This document shows, in pieces, positions 33,284 through 44,002 of a stretch of 64,000 bases of DNA (positions are counted from its first letter, which is position 1; each line of letters starts with the position of its first letter). Both the position numbers and the translations under genes were made by a program. Location: assembly GCA_947650285.1 (NCBI GenBank), contig CANTFL010001462.1, forward strand, positions 62,001 to 126,000, read 5' to 3'. Origin of the DNA: Hyaloperonospora brassicae (taxonomy: Eukaryota > Oomycota > Peronosporomycetes > Peronosporales > Peronosporaceae). The notes below the pieces were generated by a model. It did no database searches. It had not been told where the DNA came from and was given only the letters and a program-made list of their open reading frames with translations.

Positions 33284-33721
33284 TCCGTCACGCTCGTGTG
33301 CCAATCAGATGAAGTCGCCCATAACCTGTAACAGGTGTTGTAGTTACGGTCGCAACTTCAGCGTCCTGTCAAATACAATATTTTTTAACAACGATGGCGT
33401 GCGTAAAGGAAGGGATAGATGGAGATAGCTGCTAGCAGTGGCAGGAAAGAGACCGACAAAAATCTTCGATTTGTACCTTCAAGTAAACATTGCTTAAACC
33501 AGCTCAGAGACATAGCACAAGTCGTACGTTGTGCACAATACTGACTAAAAAAATACGTATCATGCAACATTTACCAAACTAGTGGTATGATTCGGCAAAG
33601 TAAAATGTCAATGTATTGAATCTTAGTCGTTGTAACATACTACATCTTCTTCGTATACCGCGGCGAACCAACGATCTCATGCGGATTTACGTTACCTACC
33701 GACCAAATGACGGTGTGCACG
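33284..33721. other. Intergenic region
   Basis: Between the copia remnant and the effector-like gene. A segment at about 33305-33340 (GAAGTCGCCCATAACCTGTAAC) is weakly like an LTR/primer-site junction. No gene is supported. Confidence 0.4.
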
Positions 33722-34761
33722 TTATGTACCACTACGAAGGAACAAACGGACGTATTCTTCCAACTCGATCAAGTACTTGGCCAGCTCATCTCCTCGCATT
33801 GTTGTTAACAAATGGTCCGTTGCCTTTTGCAGATCCTTGCTTGCAATAGCTGCATATTCTAAGACGAAGGCTCGATAAGCGCGATAGGTGGGGGAGTCTT
33901 TCTTCAAGCTGATGATCGGCTCTTCTTTAGTGTGCACACGGCGCGCGAATTGACTGATATCAACACCCTCCTCCTTGATCATTTGATTGTAACGAAGTTT
34001 CTGCATCGTGTCAGCTAGCTCCTGCACGTCTTCATGCTTCCTCATTTCGTCAAACATACCTACGTAGTACCAGTCAGATTTTTCTGGGGCACGATCGTCC
34101 AAAAGTTTCAACGTTTTCTCAACGGGAAACGCCTTGTGACCCTTTTCCTTCCTGATCAGCTCGGTGTAGCGAATCCACAAGACTATCCCGCCATTCCAAT
34201 CTCGAACCATCTCGAGCACGTCTTTTGGCTTCATGTTCGATTTCAGCCAAAGCTTGTTCAGTATCGTGGAATAATAGCCGCTGGTCGACTCGAATAATAC
34301 TTTCTGGAACTCGTCAACGGGGTATTTCTTCTTCTTGGAGCGAAGTTGATGGAAAACTCGGTCAACGTATCAGGACTTCTTTTGTTTCCGATGAACTTGA
34401 TAATATAGTTCTCGTCACCTATCGCCTCAGATTGTTTCTTGAGCTTGGACAACAGTTTCTCCCACTCCCTAAATAACTGGCGATACCCTCGCTCTCTAGG
34501 AGTCGATAGTCGTAATGCATTCGGCAGCAGATCCGCTCCTTTCTCTGCAAAACGTCGAATAGATTCAAAAACTCGCTCTTCATCGCCCTCGTCGTCATGG
34601 CTGAGCTTGCCGGCAGTTGGATCATGCAGATCCACTTGTGCGTCTGTAGTGAGCACAGTCGTGTTCGAAAGCGGAAGGTCGATATGGTTGAGAGCAGACA
34701 CGCGAAGCAGGTTGCCGTCCGCGGCAACAAGGACCAGGAATAGGGGGCAGAATATACGCAT
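33722..34761 (-). pseudogene. Secreted RXLR-like (EER) effector candidate with WY-type domain, frameshifted
   Basis: The start is ATG 34761. Residues 1-16 or so form a signal peptide (MRIFCPLFLVLVAADG). GKLS at residues 51-54 stands where RXLR is expected, followed by an acidic run and EER at 61-63. This spacing is typical of oomycete host-translocated effectors; degenerate RXLR with intact EER is common in downy mildews. The first frame runs to 34258 but loses family-like sequence after about 34340. From there a different frame, open to 33722, carries Trp/Tyr-containing amphipathic helices (SDWYYVGMFDEMRKHEDV) of the WY type. A one-base shift lies in an AAG-repeat (about 34325-34338). Combined length would be about 345 residues. 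It may be a true pseudogene, an allele, or an assembly error. Such proteins act inside plant cells to damp immunity; the target is unknown. Confidence 0.75.
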
Positions 34762-36592
34762 TCTCACGACCGCTGCTTGTTGCTCGTCAGGCGATCGCAG
34801 AATGAAGAATGGGAAGACGGAAGGGGGAAGGGGGAGCAAATGAGAAATGAAGAGAATGGAAGCAGAGCGAATGAGGAATCGGAAAAGACGTGTGAGGAAC
34901 GACTGACGAACACACTTGTGTTCTCTCCCGAGGCCCGCGCAGAAACGAGGGAATCCTATCACAAAGCGCTCCCTTCGCTTGTCGCTTCATACAGGAACGC
35001 TCAGGCACTTTGCGATGTAGGGCTGTGCTTTGTTCCGACAGGTCTCACAGCAGAGGACATAGCCAGGGGGTCGATATCAGTCTCGCTACAATGTGTCAGT
35101 ACAGTATTCCCTAAGCCCAAACAAACGTTAGAGCAACGCGACGCGTCGAGACGATGGAATAATTGCCTCGTGCCATTTGCAGCCACTGAACAAGAACGCA
35201 CTGCTCCAATTGATCTCGACAATTGTCCTAAAACAATCGATCATACGATTCAGTCGGTCGTAGATGTCATTTGCAAGAAGGAGTACATACGACGAGGCTC
35301 GCGTCGCTTTTCTGAGGGACGACGATAGATACAAGCACGTCCATTACCGGTGGTAAGGATTGAATCGAACCGGCTGCTTAAACGAGGAAAGCGATCGTCT
35401 GGCCCTGTAAGCTTACTCCATACACGCCATGGTCGTCTCGTGGTAAGAAGTGTACACGTACATTGAATGTGACGGACACTGAAGCTATTGACTGGTCAAG
35501 ACTCGGCAAATGCCTATCTTCCTGCAATCTCTTTCTTGGCCTTCACTTGGCTGATCCACATGCTTGCGCTCTCCCTGATCTCTCTCTCGTCAAAATCCTG
35601 ACCCTAGCGGCTGGACGACCTTTGCAGCCAGTACGCAACCAGCAACAGCAAACAGGAGGAACTCAAGAACTGGGGGAAGGGCACAACGCGCATCAACAAC
35701 GGAGCACTTGGTACTGACTGTTGCGCGAAGAAACACAGCAAAATGGTTTGGTGAGTTTGTGCTGTCGCAGCACCGCTCGTCGTAAGCGGTACACACTCTT
35801 AGAGAACTTTTACGGAATTCAGTATCACGTACAGCTTCTGCGTCATGGCCTCCTTCATACATGAAATCGTGACAATGTTCGGAGTTGAAGAAGGCCAACG
35901 AGACATCGACTCTCAAAAAAGCCCTTTGAGCTCAGCTTCCGTCATGGACATGTCGCTGATCTTGGCACTGGGAATCGTGAGTGCATAGTCAAGCCAGGTT
36001 TCACGACATGCCGTTCTTGGGCATCCTGTCGCAGGATCAGTCAAGCGTGGCCACACACACACATACAAAGAGTTCGATTGCTGTACGAGATCGACGTCGT
36101 TCTCTTGTAGCGGTCGAAAATTGTCTACCCGATAGAGGAAGCAGTAAGATTTGACGCTGCATCTGTAAAGTCAAGAGTCACGTTCTGACAACGTGACGCA
36201 TCCATTCTGTTGTCTTCGTGACTTGAGTCGTGGATATGGTCGACACATGATAGACCGTTGACTTGGTCTAATACGAATGCTCTTGTCGATTGTCAAACTT
36301 GAAACCATCAACCTTTATCTTCAGGTAAGCAATCAACATGTATCCTCCCTTCTAACGCGTTGCTATAATCGATGACAAGTTCGTAGTCGATCTCGGTATA
36401 GATATAAACGGGCGGTCACGGCATTTCCGAACTCGTCACGTAGACAGATCTGGACAACAGGCAGAGCGCATCGAAGCGGCGCGGAACAGCTTATTGTATA
36501 GACGCCTTGCTGGAACCAACGCGCGGACTCAGTTAAGAAACCCTGCCGCACACAGCTTCAGCAAAATCGGCAATCACAGCGCTAGCTCTTGT
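34762..36592. other. Gene-poor region
   Basis: 1.8 kb upstream of the effector-like gene and downstream of the UBAC2-like gene. Overlapping frames on both strands lack domains. A B-box-like GGTTCGATTCA on the minus strand near 35360 was considered for a tRNA and not accepted. Confidence 0.45.
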
Positions 36593-37966
36593 CTACAACC
36601 CATTCAAGAGCCGATTTGCTGCCGCCTCCACATTGTTGTCTGCGGTTCGCAGAGCTTGTAGTGCACGTTCTCTATCAAATCCAAGCACCTAGTCACAGAC
36701 AAAGTTCAGCTATAGCCATACACATTCATTGCACTTGGACGTTGAACCCTACTCACCATGAGCTGCTGGACCGCATCTTCAGACGGAGGTGCGGCGGCCA
36801 TATGAGGAGGTAACATGCCGTTACCAGCAGCCGCTGCAAAGCCACCATCAGGCAGTATTCCACCTGCACCTGGCAGTAGCTGATCACGAAAACCACGCCC
36901 TTCAACGGCCTGTGCAGCTGGACGGTCCATGTTATAGCGTGCATTCAGTCTGCGCTGCGCTTCGAGCGCCGCTCGCTGTCGTTGAAGCGCCAACGTACTT
37001 GCAGGAACGACCTCGAACAGCGGGTGCAGCAGTCCAAACATCGAACACACAAAGGATGGCAGCCGCAGGCGTCCGAGAGGTGTGTTGTTGAACAACAGTC
37101 CGAGAAACGATCCGCTTACAAACGGAATCAACGCACGGGAGTCACGCGCCAACAACTAAAACAGAGCAGCCACCATACAACAAGTGCCAGCTCAGCTCAG
37201 CTCCACAGCAAACATCTGAGTATCCGAATACAAATTGCCGTACCACGAGCAAAAGCAGATACGTGCTTGACTTGTCCGAAAAGTGCAGACCCCACACGCT
37301 CAACATCCGAGGCTGCAGCTTTGGAACATACTCTGAACATCAACAAGCATAACACACCGCATCAGCCGACACTTTGTGTACTTCGCTTGTCACGCCAATC
37401 GTACTGTAAAAGTAAACCGCAAAAGCTCCAAGAACCGAGTACGGTCCTCCGGCAATGGCCTTTGACAGCCACAACGGGGCCAACGTCAGCGCCGCCAGCT
37501 CCAATGCGCCCGACGTGAGCAGCACATAAACTGCGATACTACTGAACTTCCGAGAGCCCAAGAGGCGTTCCAAAATGCGAAACTGGAACACGACGTAGAG
37601 ACCGATAGACACTGCGAGTCCACTTCACAAAACAATATCACAATCGAGCGTTATGTATTGCAATATGACAGGACTGCATCCGCACAAAGTCGAGATTGCA
37701 ATTAAGTACGCACTGGTGGAATGTCAATTGGCTGGAAACGAGCCGCCAATACTGAGAACGAGTGAGGACGGCGTCCCTGTCCAGCGAGAGCAAGTGGCCT
37801 CGGTCCAGCAATAGACTGGCCGAGCTGGCGACGCCCACAACCAGCGAGAAAGCATACGTCACAGGCGCACCGTCTGCCACGTGCACAAGCGGGTGAGGAT
37901 CACAGAGGGAGGAGACAAGAGCAGAGACACACACAACGAACAGAAGCCGCGAAGGTCGCCGTGCAT
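36593..37966 (-). CDS. UBAC2: UBAC2-like rhomboid-fold membrane protein with C-terminal UBA domain, six exons
   Basis: Exons (minus): 37966-37942, 37873-37714, 37622-37394, 37330-37244, 37155-36757, 36688-36593; introns 63-91 bp. This gives 331 residues (human UBAC2 is 344). The first exon is only 25 bp and is inferred because exon 2 has no in-frame ATG; it yields MHGDLRGF then GAPVTYAF, a common start for this fold. QFRILERLLGSRKFSS matches the conserved NFRIFERRYGSRKF segment of UBAC2. Several hydrophobic helices follow, then a Gln/Ala/Gly-rich linker. The UBA domain is built by the last splice (EDAVQQLM + VLGFDRERALQALR ... AAANRLLNGL). The rhomboid catalytic Ser-His dyad is not evident, so it is a pseudoprotease. 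UBAC2 acts in ER-associated degradation. Exon 3/4 and 4/5 junctions are the least certain. Confidence 0.85.
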
Positions 37967-40242
37967 TTTGAGCGGTAGTGTCGCTGCCACGTTTTGGGGT
38001 GGTTGAAGTAACCGCGTGAAGTAAGCGAACTTAGCGGACCATCAGTGTGTGTCCTGTTTTGTGGTAAGTACGACCAGCTTCAACGTGACCCCCAGCGATT
38101 GCGTATGTGACACACCTCCACTTTTCAATCGTCGTTCGACACGAACAGTGCACGTCGCACGTGACATCAATGAACACTACACATACAAAAACGAGCACGT
38201 TCGCTGAAGCACGTACCAAGTTCGTCGCCTCGAGTTGCTACATCACTGAAATGCTGTCTGGCCAGCGCTAGAGCGACACCAACGTATCTGTATTGCGCCA
38301 AGACGCTCAGAAAGGGTCAATGGCAGTTGCAGTGACGACTGCAGAGTATCTTCGATCGCCTCCATATGTGACTGCGTTGCCTCAATCGAGGACCTAACAG
38401 CTCATTATGAGCATACAGCCACGGACAAGCAGCTAAGTTGGTTTATCACCTCGTCCACAACATGGTAGTAAAGTACGCGGATCCACACTCAAGAGCGACA
38501 GCTTCATATTTTGCGCTTCCATACAAACTAGGCGTCGATGAGGTGATGACTTGTGTGCCGAGACAGCACTTACGACTTGCCTAGTCTGTCCGTTGTATTG
38601 TAGTTTCCAGAGACTCGTGTGCATTGGGTGTGTAAAGCCATTGTGCTGACGGCGTTTTTATGCTGCTGCGCGTAGAGAGTCACCCATGTGAAAAGAAGAA
38701 GACAGGCGAGCTACATCTTTATCACAGCTCCAAGGCCGCTAATGTCGGGCTGTATCTGCACGCAGCAAGCTGAGTACACGGCTATTGTTGTGTGAGAAGC
38801 ATCAGGCCTCGTCACAGTGATCGCATCGAGCACGAATCCGTATGACTTCAGGTGTATGACATGTAGAGCTGTCTCTATGGACAGCAACTGTACGGTGGAG
38901 TGACGGAGGTGCTACAAGATCGATAAGAGGTTGTGCACGAAGACCTATTGCGCGGCAGCTAGATGGAGCGCCACGCAAAGCGCCCAAACCAGTCAAGTGC
39001 CGACGTAATTGCCCACAGCGCGCTTTTGCGCTTTCCACGGTCACTAGTACAACGTGACATATCTGTCCAAAGAGCACATTCCTTGAGTCCATGGTGGTCG
39101 CAACAAGGTATGCTATTTGCACATCGTGATACCAAAGTCAGTCGAGTTTAGTAGTGCTGACTCGTGCATTTATGTCGCAGCACTCAGTCAGTCCATGCAC
39201 CGTTATGCGTTGTGTTGTTCCCAAAGTAGTGGGCCTAAACTTGTTACGTTCATAGCTCAGCAAAGGACCAGGCACGTCAGAGGACGTGCTACACTTGGCC
39301 ATCAATTGCAAGCAGCCCTTGTCGAACTGAGCAGCGATCACAACGAAGAGTTCGTAAGCAGCTAGAGTTGCCTCGGCATTATCATCGCCTAATCGACATT
39401 CTCTACGTACGTTTGCGTTGTGGAAGTCTAGTCTTCAGTAGTTGTGCAGCTATGCCGAAATCATGGGACCCTCACTAGCTCCGTGTCTTCAGTTGCACGA
39501 CTGTAAGCGTATTTGCTTGCAGGTTTGCAAGTCGTAACACGTCTACGGTCTCCTCTGTCGCGTCTAAGTTTGTAGGATTTTTTGTCCGCATAAGCTCTAT
39601 AACTCGACGATCCGACTCTAAAAACATTGCGAGCTCGTACAACAAGTGGGTAAGTGCTGTCTATGGGTAATTTACAGCACATCCTTCGGGCCACGCACCA
39701 CAGTTAGTGCGTGTTTTCCGGGCAGAGCTCATCAGACTGCATAACGCATCACCACTGCATTGCTGCAATTGCATTAGGGTCTCACTCATGAACGGAAATG
39801 TCAAGATGCGGTAGTAGGGATCTGCAACTCAAGTCGACTCGAATGCTTTTCGTGGCAACCTCTTTGCTTGCCAGCTCATGCGACTCGCCCACTAGTCCTG
39901 CATCGTTCTTGATCTCGCTACCGTAACCGACCTCATTGTTGCCATCTATCAACACTCCTGAATCCCTGAACGTGAAGTGGTAGCGCTTTCGTCCCGAATG
40001 CTATCGACGCGTTCGCGTCCCGAATCCTGCGCATTTCTTCTCGTCAACAACGAAACAGTCAATGGTACATCGATCACTGCTGCTCGTACAAGCATCGGCT
40101 TGCCTTGTCTTCCCAAAGCACTTCAATGATCAACACCCAAACATCACTTCAACAAGTCACCATACCCGAACGGGAGATAAGGATCCTTCCTGTTCAAATT
40201 TATCAATAAAAATCAGCCGCCAATGAGCAGCGCACGCAGTAT
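37967..40242. other. Gene-poor region
   Basis: 2.3 kb without a supported gene, RNA or repeat. Short frames on both strands lack features. Confidence 0.45.
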
Positions 40243-41165
40243 CTATTGGAACGGAGAAAAGTAAAAAGTGTGTCCATGAGGACACATATACTGGCCAGCT
40301 TGGCTGCCCGGCGGCATCTGGACGCGCGTATAGCACGTGGGGCATTGCCGCATGATCGCCCTCGATCCAGAAGTCAAGGCGGTCGGTCCTCCAGAAATGC
40401 TCTGTCGTCCGCCATGTGAATTGCCCATCGTGGGTGGCAGACGCAACTGGAAGAGGTGACCATTCGGACACTGCAACGTGCCGCGCGCCGTCGTGTTCAC
40501 GAGACAACGAATGCGACACGTGGGGCACTCGACCACGACATTGCTCCTGGAAGCGGCAGCAGCGGCAGCGGCTCTGGCGCGTTCTTGCGCTGTGGGCGTG
40601 TGGGCCAGCGACTGCCCACACCCGTCACAATATTGCCCTCCTGATCCTCGTTTGCCGCAGTTGGTACCTATTGCATCAACAGACAACAGCAGTAGGCAAC
40701 AGGACACGACCGAAACCGTCAGTAGCGATAGCAGATTCGTCCGACATCCCGCGTGGACTCCACCGACTCGCGCCAGTACGTACAGTAGGGGTGCGCTTTC
40801 ACGAGCCCTTTCGTCTGCTCGGGCCACTGCGTCTGCGGCTGCCGACAGATGGGGCACTTGTCCGAGTTGGCCTCGTCGTGGTTGACGTTCTCGAGCAGAC
40901 AGCTGAAGTGAAAGCGGTGGCCGCACTCGGCCGTGAACAGCGCGCGGCCCATTGCGAGTTCGTCCAGACAAATGACACACTCGGGCGCGTCTTCGAGCAC
41001 CGCCAGTGGCACGTGTTTGTTGCTGCTGCTGCTGCTGCTCGCGCGTCGTGGCACAGCGTCTGCAGACGCGGGCGCAGGAGGTGCGAGTTGAGTCGCGTAG
41101 GCGGCGCGATGTCGGGGCCGTCGACGCGGCTCGACGTCGCTCCAGCGCCGCAGTCGGACGGCCAT
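40243..41165 (-). CDS. RING-H2 finger protein with C-terminal zinc ribbons, two exons
   Basis: Exon 1 is 41165-40784 and exon 2 is 40667-40243; 116-bp intron (GTACGT...AATAG). 268 residues. The intron is supported because splicing restores the Cys pair YCTNCGKRG...YCDGCGQS. The RING is at residues 63-107: C63-x2-C66, C81-x-H83, H86-x2-C89, C104-x2-C107, all zinc ligands present. After the YCTNC/YCDGC ribbon come two similar modules, CPTCRIRC...CPNGHLF and CPTCYTRV...CPHGHTF. The RING-H2 implies an E3 ubiquitin ligase; the C-terminal modules could bind substrate or lipid, but that is inference. Divergent from the gene at 41594. Confidence 0.85.
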
Positions 41166-41441
41166 GTTGTCGGAGGGTATGGACGGGATGAAGAAGAGGT
41201 GAGTGGGGGTACGCTGTTTCGCCGAGTGGAATCCAGTGCGGTACGCTGGGGGTACACTTGGTGGGTACCGTATACGCTCCGAATAGAAGCGTCTTCTTTT
41301 TTCGTGCCGACGTGAGGGAGTTGGTGTCGTGTGTTTGTTTGTTTGTGGGAAGAGACTGACCCGTTTGATACGGTGGGCGGAAGTCGTTGGCGTCCGTTAG
41401 TTGGCCATTTGTGCAGTAACGAACGAGCGCTCGAGACAGAC

Positions 41442-41488
<47 letters not shown>

Positions 41489-41593
41489 CAAAGAGAAAGG
41501 GCAGATAAAGAGAAGAGATAGTAAGTGAGGGAGTAAGTGAGCAGTGGCAAAGCGACTTGACGGATAGATACAGTGGTGGAGAGATCGTAGAAA
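41166..41593. promoter_or_regulatory. Bidirectional intergenic region with a (GA)n tract
   Basis: 428 bp between two divergent start codons (RING gene left, myristoylated-protein candidate right). A GA repeat of about 40 bp lies at 41445-41483. Both promoters must be here; no core element is clear enough to mark. Confidence 0.55.
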
Positions 41594-42248
41594 ATGGGCA
41601 ACAGCCTCTCAATGTGCGGCTTGGGCGCAAGTACCGACGACGACGACCCGCAACTGGTGCGTACTCTGTTCGCTGTCGATCGTTCTCGACTCTACGACAA
41701 GTGACAGAGCCTTTTGGCTCACGTTGTTGTTGTTGTGGTTGTTGTGGTTGTTGTTGTTGTTGCGGTTGTTGTGTTCCACGCAGCAGCAGACGCAGCAGCA
41801 GTGCAAAGCCTCTGCGCGGTATGTGCACCGGTCCGTCGTGAGCGAGCGTAAGCACTCTCTGTCCACAGCAACGGACTCGTCCGTGGCCTCGATCCTCTCG
41901 AACTCGGAGCAGCTCATTCCAGACGCGTTCCTGCCGCAGGACATCGAGGTGCTGTCCCAGCGCCGACAGCGGCCGCATCGCGGCTCAATGGCCTCGCGCT
42001 CGTCGTCGAGCTACAACTACAGCAGCGGTAGCACGGGCTCGTCGCGAGTCAGCAACTTGTCGTCTCGAGGTGTCGGTCTCGTGCACGTCGTGCGCACGCT
42101 GACTCGAGCAGAGACCGTTCCAAGCAGCGTGAGCAACAAGTACAACTTCGGCGTCAAGACGGCGTCGTGTAGTTTCGGCTACAGCGACGACGAGGGTAAC
42201 CCTGCAGCGGTGTCCAGTCGACGCGGTGAGAGACCGTCGGAGCGGTGA
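41594..42248 (+). CDS. Predicted N-myristoylated protein of unknown function, two exons
   Basis: Exon 1 is 41594-41656 and exon 2 is 41784-42248; 127-bp intron (GTGCGT...ACGCAG, phase 0) containing a GTT-repeat tract. 175 residues. The N-terminus MGNSLSMCG has Gly2, Ser at position 6 and a nearby Cys, which fits N-myristoylation plus palmitoylation and hence membrane attachment. The rest is Ser-rich and low in hydrophobic residues, with LSNSEQLIPDAFLPQDIEVL as the only ordered-looking helix. It may be a signalling adaptor; no family is recognised. The acceptor could be shifted by one CAG triplet. Confidence 0.7.
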
Positions 42249-42520
42249 GCCGAGTGAGATGTGCGGTGGATGAATGAAGAATCGAGAGAGGCGATGCGTC
42301 CAAACTGCAGCGTCACGGAGCTATATCGTAGTGGAAAAGACGGAAAGACCACGAAGAAGCGACCCAACGCTGGCACGTCAGCAGCCTCACGTCAGCACAA
42401 GAGATGAACAGTGGACAAACTCGTCGGTGTCTGTGTCAATAGAACACGCCATGCAGCGTCCAAAGCGCCTCGACGCCTTTTCTACACAGTTGTGCTGTCG
42501 TCTGCTTCCTCCACGCAAAG

Positions 42521-42803
42521 TCACTTCTTGACGGCGGCTCTCAGCTCTTTGGCCTTGCGCCTGCACTCTCGATACGCCTCACTCTCCTTCTCGCACTCTT
42601 CTCCGTCCCGCAGTCCTCCGCTCGCAGCAGTCTTTGCCTCCACACACCTGTACACACGACAGCAAGTGACTGACTACTACCCCTCTCGTTCTCCGATCGT
42701 TGCTCTTACTTCACAACGGCTACACTTACTTCACATAGGTCTTCATCGCGTCTGCGCACGGGTCGTCGACCGGCGCCGCGGGTTTCGTCACGTGACCGCC
42801 CAT
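42521..42803 (-). CDS. Twin-CX9C mitochondrial intermembrane-space protein, 66 residues, two exons
   Basis: Exon 1 is 42803-42730 and exon 2 is 42647-42521; 82-bp intron (GTAAGT...TACAG). The spliced protein has two exact CX9C motifs, PC-ADAMKTYVK-C and EC-EKESEAYRE-C, flanking a short loop; the first motif is completed only by splicing. This is the coiled-coil-helix-coiled-coil-helix (CHCH) fold imported by the Mia40 disulfide relay, found in cytochrome c oxidase assembly factors and respiratory subunits (COX19, COX23, CMC families). Which member this is cannot be told from the sequence alone. The gene is too short and split to appear as a long frame. It is convergent with the gene at 41594. 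Confidence 0.88.
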
Positions 42804-44002
42804 TACTGTGTGGTAGAACGGCCGAGACAGACAGACAGACAGACAGACAGAGGCACGTGGAGAGGACGAACTGAGTGACTGGTTAAGTATCTGCGCCACG
42901 GGTCTTGTCGCGCGAGGTGTCACACCGGAACAGGCCAAACAGGGACCTGATTGCGTGAACAGAGCGAGACACACACACACAGTCACACTCCAGAGCCAAA
43001 CGCCCTGTAAACAACCGCTCACACGAACAAAATCATATGTTTATGCAGTGCGACAGCTGGAAGAGCGGCAGATTCCATCGATCAAAACAGTGCGAGCGGA
43101 GTGAAAGCCGAGCGGAAAAGTGCCGACGAGACGACTAATGGCCGAGTGCGTTGTTACAACAGCTGCTGTCTTTGCTCCTTCTCATGTCTGAAAGTTGTCA
43201 CACAGCCGACAGAGTTTTACTAGTGAGTCTGTCTGGCTGAAACACAATTTATTACATCGGCTAATCAGCTGAAGTGGCCGTGTCGGAACACCTTTGGAAC
43301 GAGAACATGACGCGAAAGCAGACGCCGACGCGCAAACGAGTCGGTCGTCATTTGTAGCAACGTTTACTGTTCATGAATGTAACGTTGGACAATCGCCGGA
43401 TGGCGTCATTATGTGCTTGCACGCACGCCCATCACACGTTCTACCACTCATCACAAACAGCTCGACAAATAGGTTTGCATGGCACGCAGCAACAGACTGG
43501 TGGAATCCGTGCACAAACAACATCTTGGACCCTGGGGTTGGACTGATGTTCTACGCTTGTCAGCGCACAATCATCTTCGCGGCTTAGCGGGGGGAAAAGT
43601 AGTGCGGGACGCTCGCTTGATTATAACTCGGTGTCTCTGCTGCTACTGCTGCTGCTACCAGTACTCCTATACGCACAGCGTAACGCCAGTGCTTGCTCGA
43701 CCTGCGCGCCAGTTGTCGGAGCAAAAGAGACTTGGCAGCGTCGCAGTGCAGAGTTGCTGCTTTAACGGCATTGTTTTAACGGGAAGTGCCACATCTGCTC
43801 AGCTTGGCCAATGTCGCCGATCTCTACGCCTTCCTGACAATCGCAGGCCTCTCGAATCCGTGCAGCAGCCCCACAGCTTGGTCGTGCAACGATGCGCAGA
43901 TTTTCACCGTCGTCAGTACACCCGATAACACCATGTAGCATCTACTACGATAGCTGTGTACGTGCACTGATTCGATCCAACTTACCTCGCGTTGTGCAGA
44001 CA
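42804..44002. other. Intergenic region
   Basis: 1.2 kb. A short GACA repeat at about 42827-42850 overlaps the end of the twin-CX9C gene's leader. A GCT-triplet run is at 43636-43656. No gene is supported. Confidence 0.5.

Noticed and set aside
34777..35328. 183-codon plus-strand frame upstream of the effector-like gene
   Set aside because: No domain or splice support, and its start lies in purine-rich low-complexity sequence.
35340..35420. tRNA gene on the minus strand near a B-box-like GGTTCGATTCA
   Set aside because: The T-stem does not pair and no matching acceptor 5' strand or A box was found at the right distance.
40243..41601. A single 452-codon minus-strand frame across the RING gene
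   Set aside because: It reads through an intron and the GA-repeat promoter. Splicing at 40783-40668 in the frame starting at 41165 gives a complete RING and restores a zinc-ligand pair.
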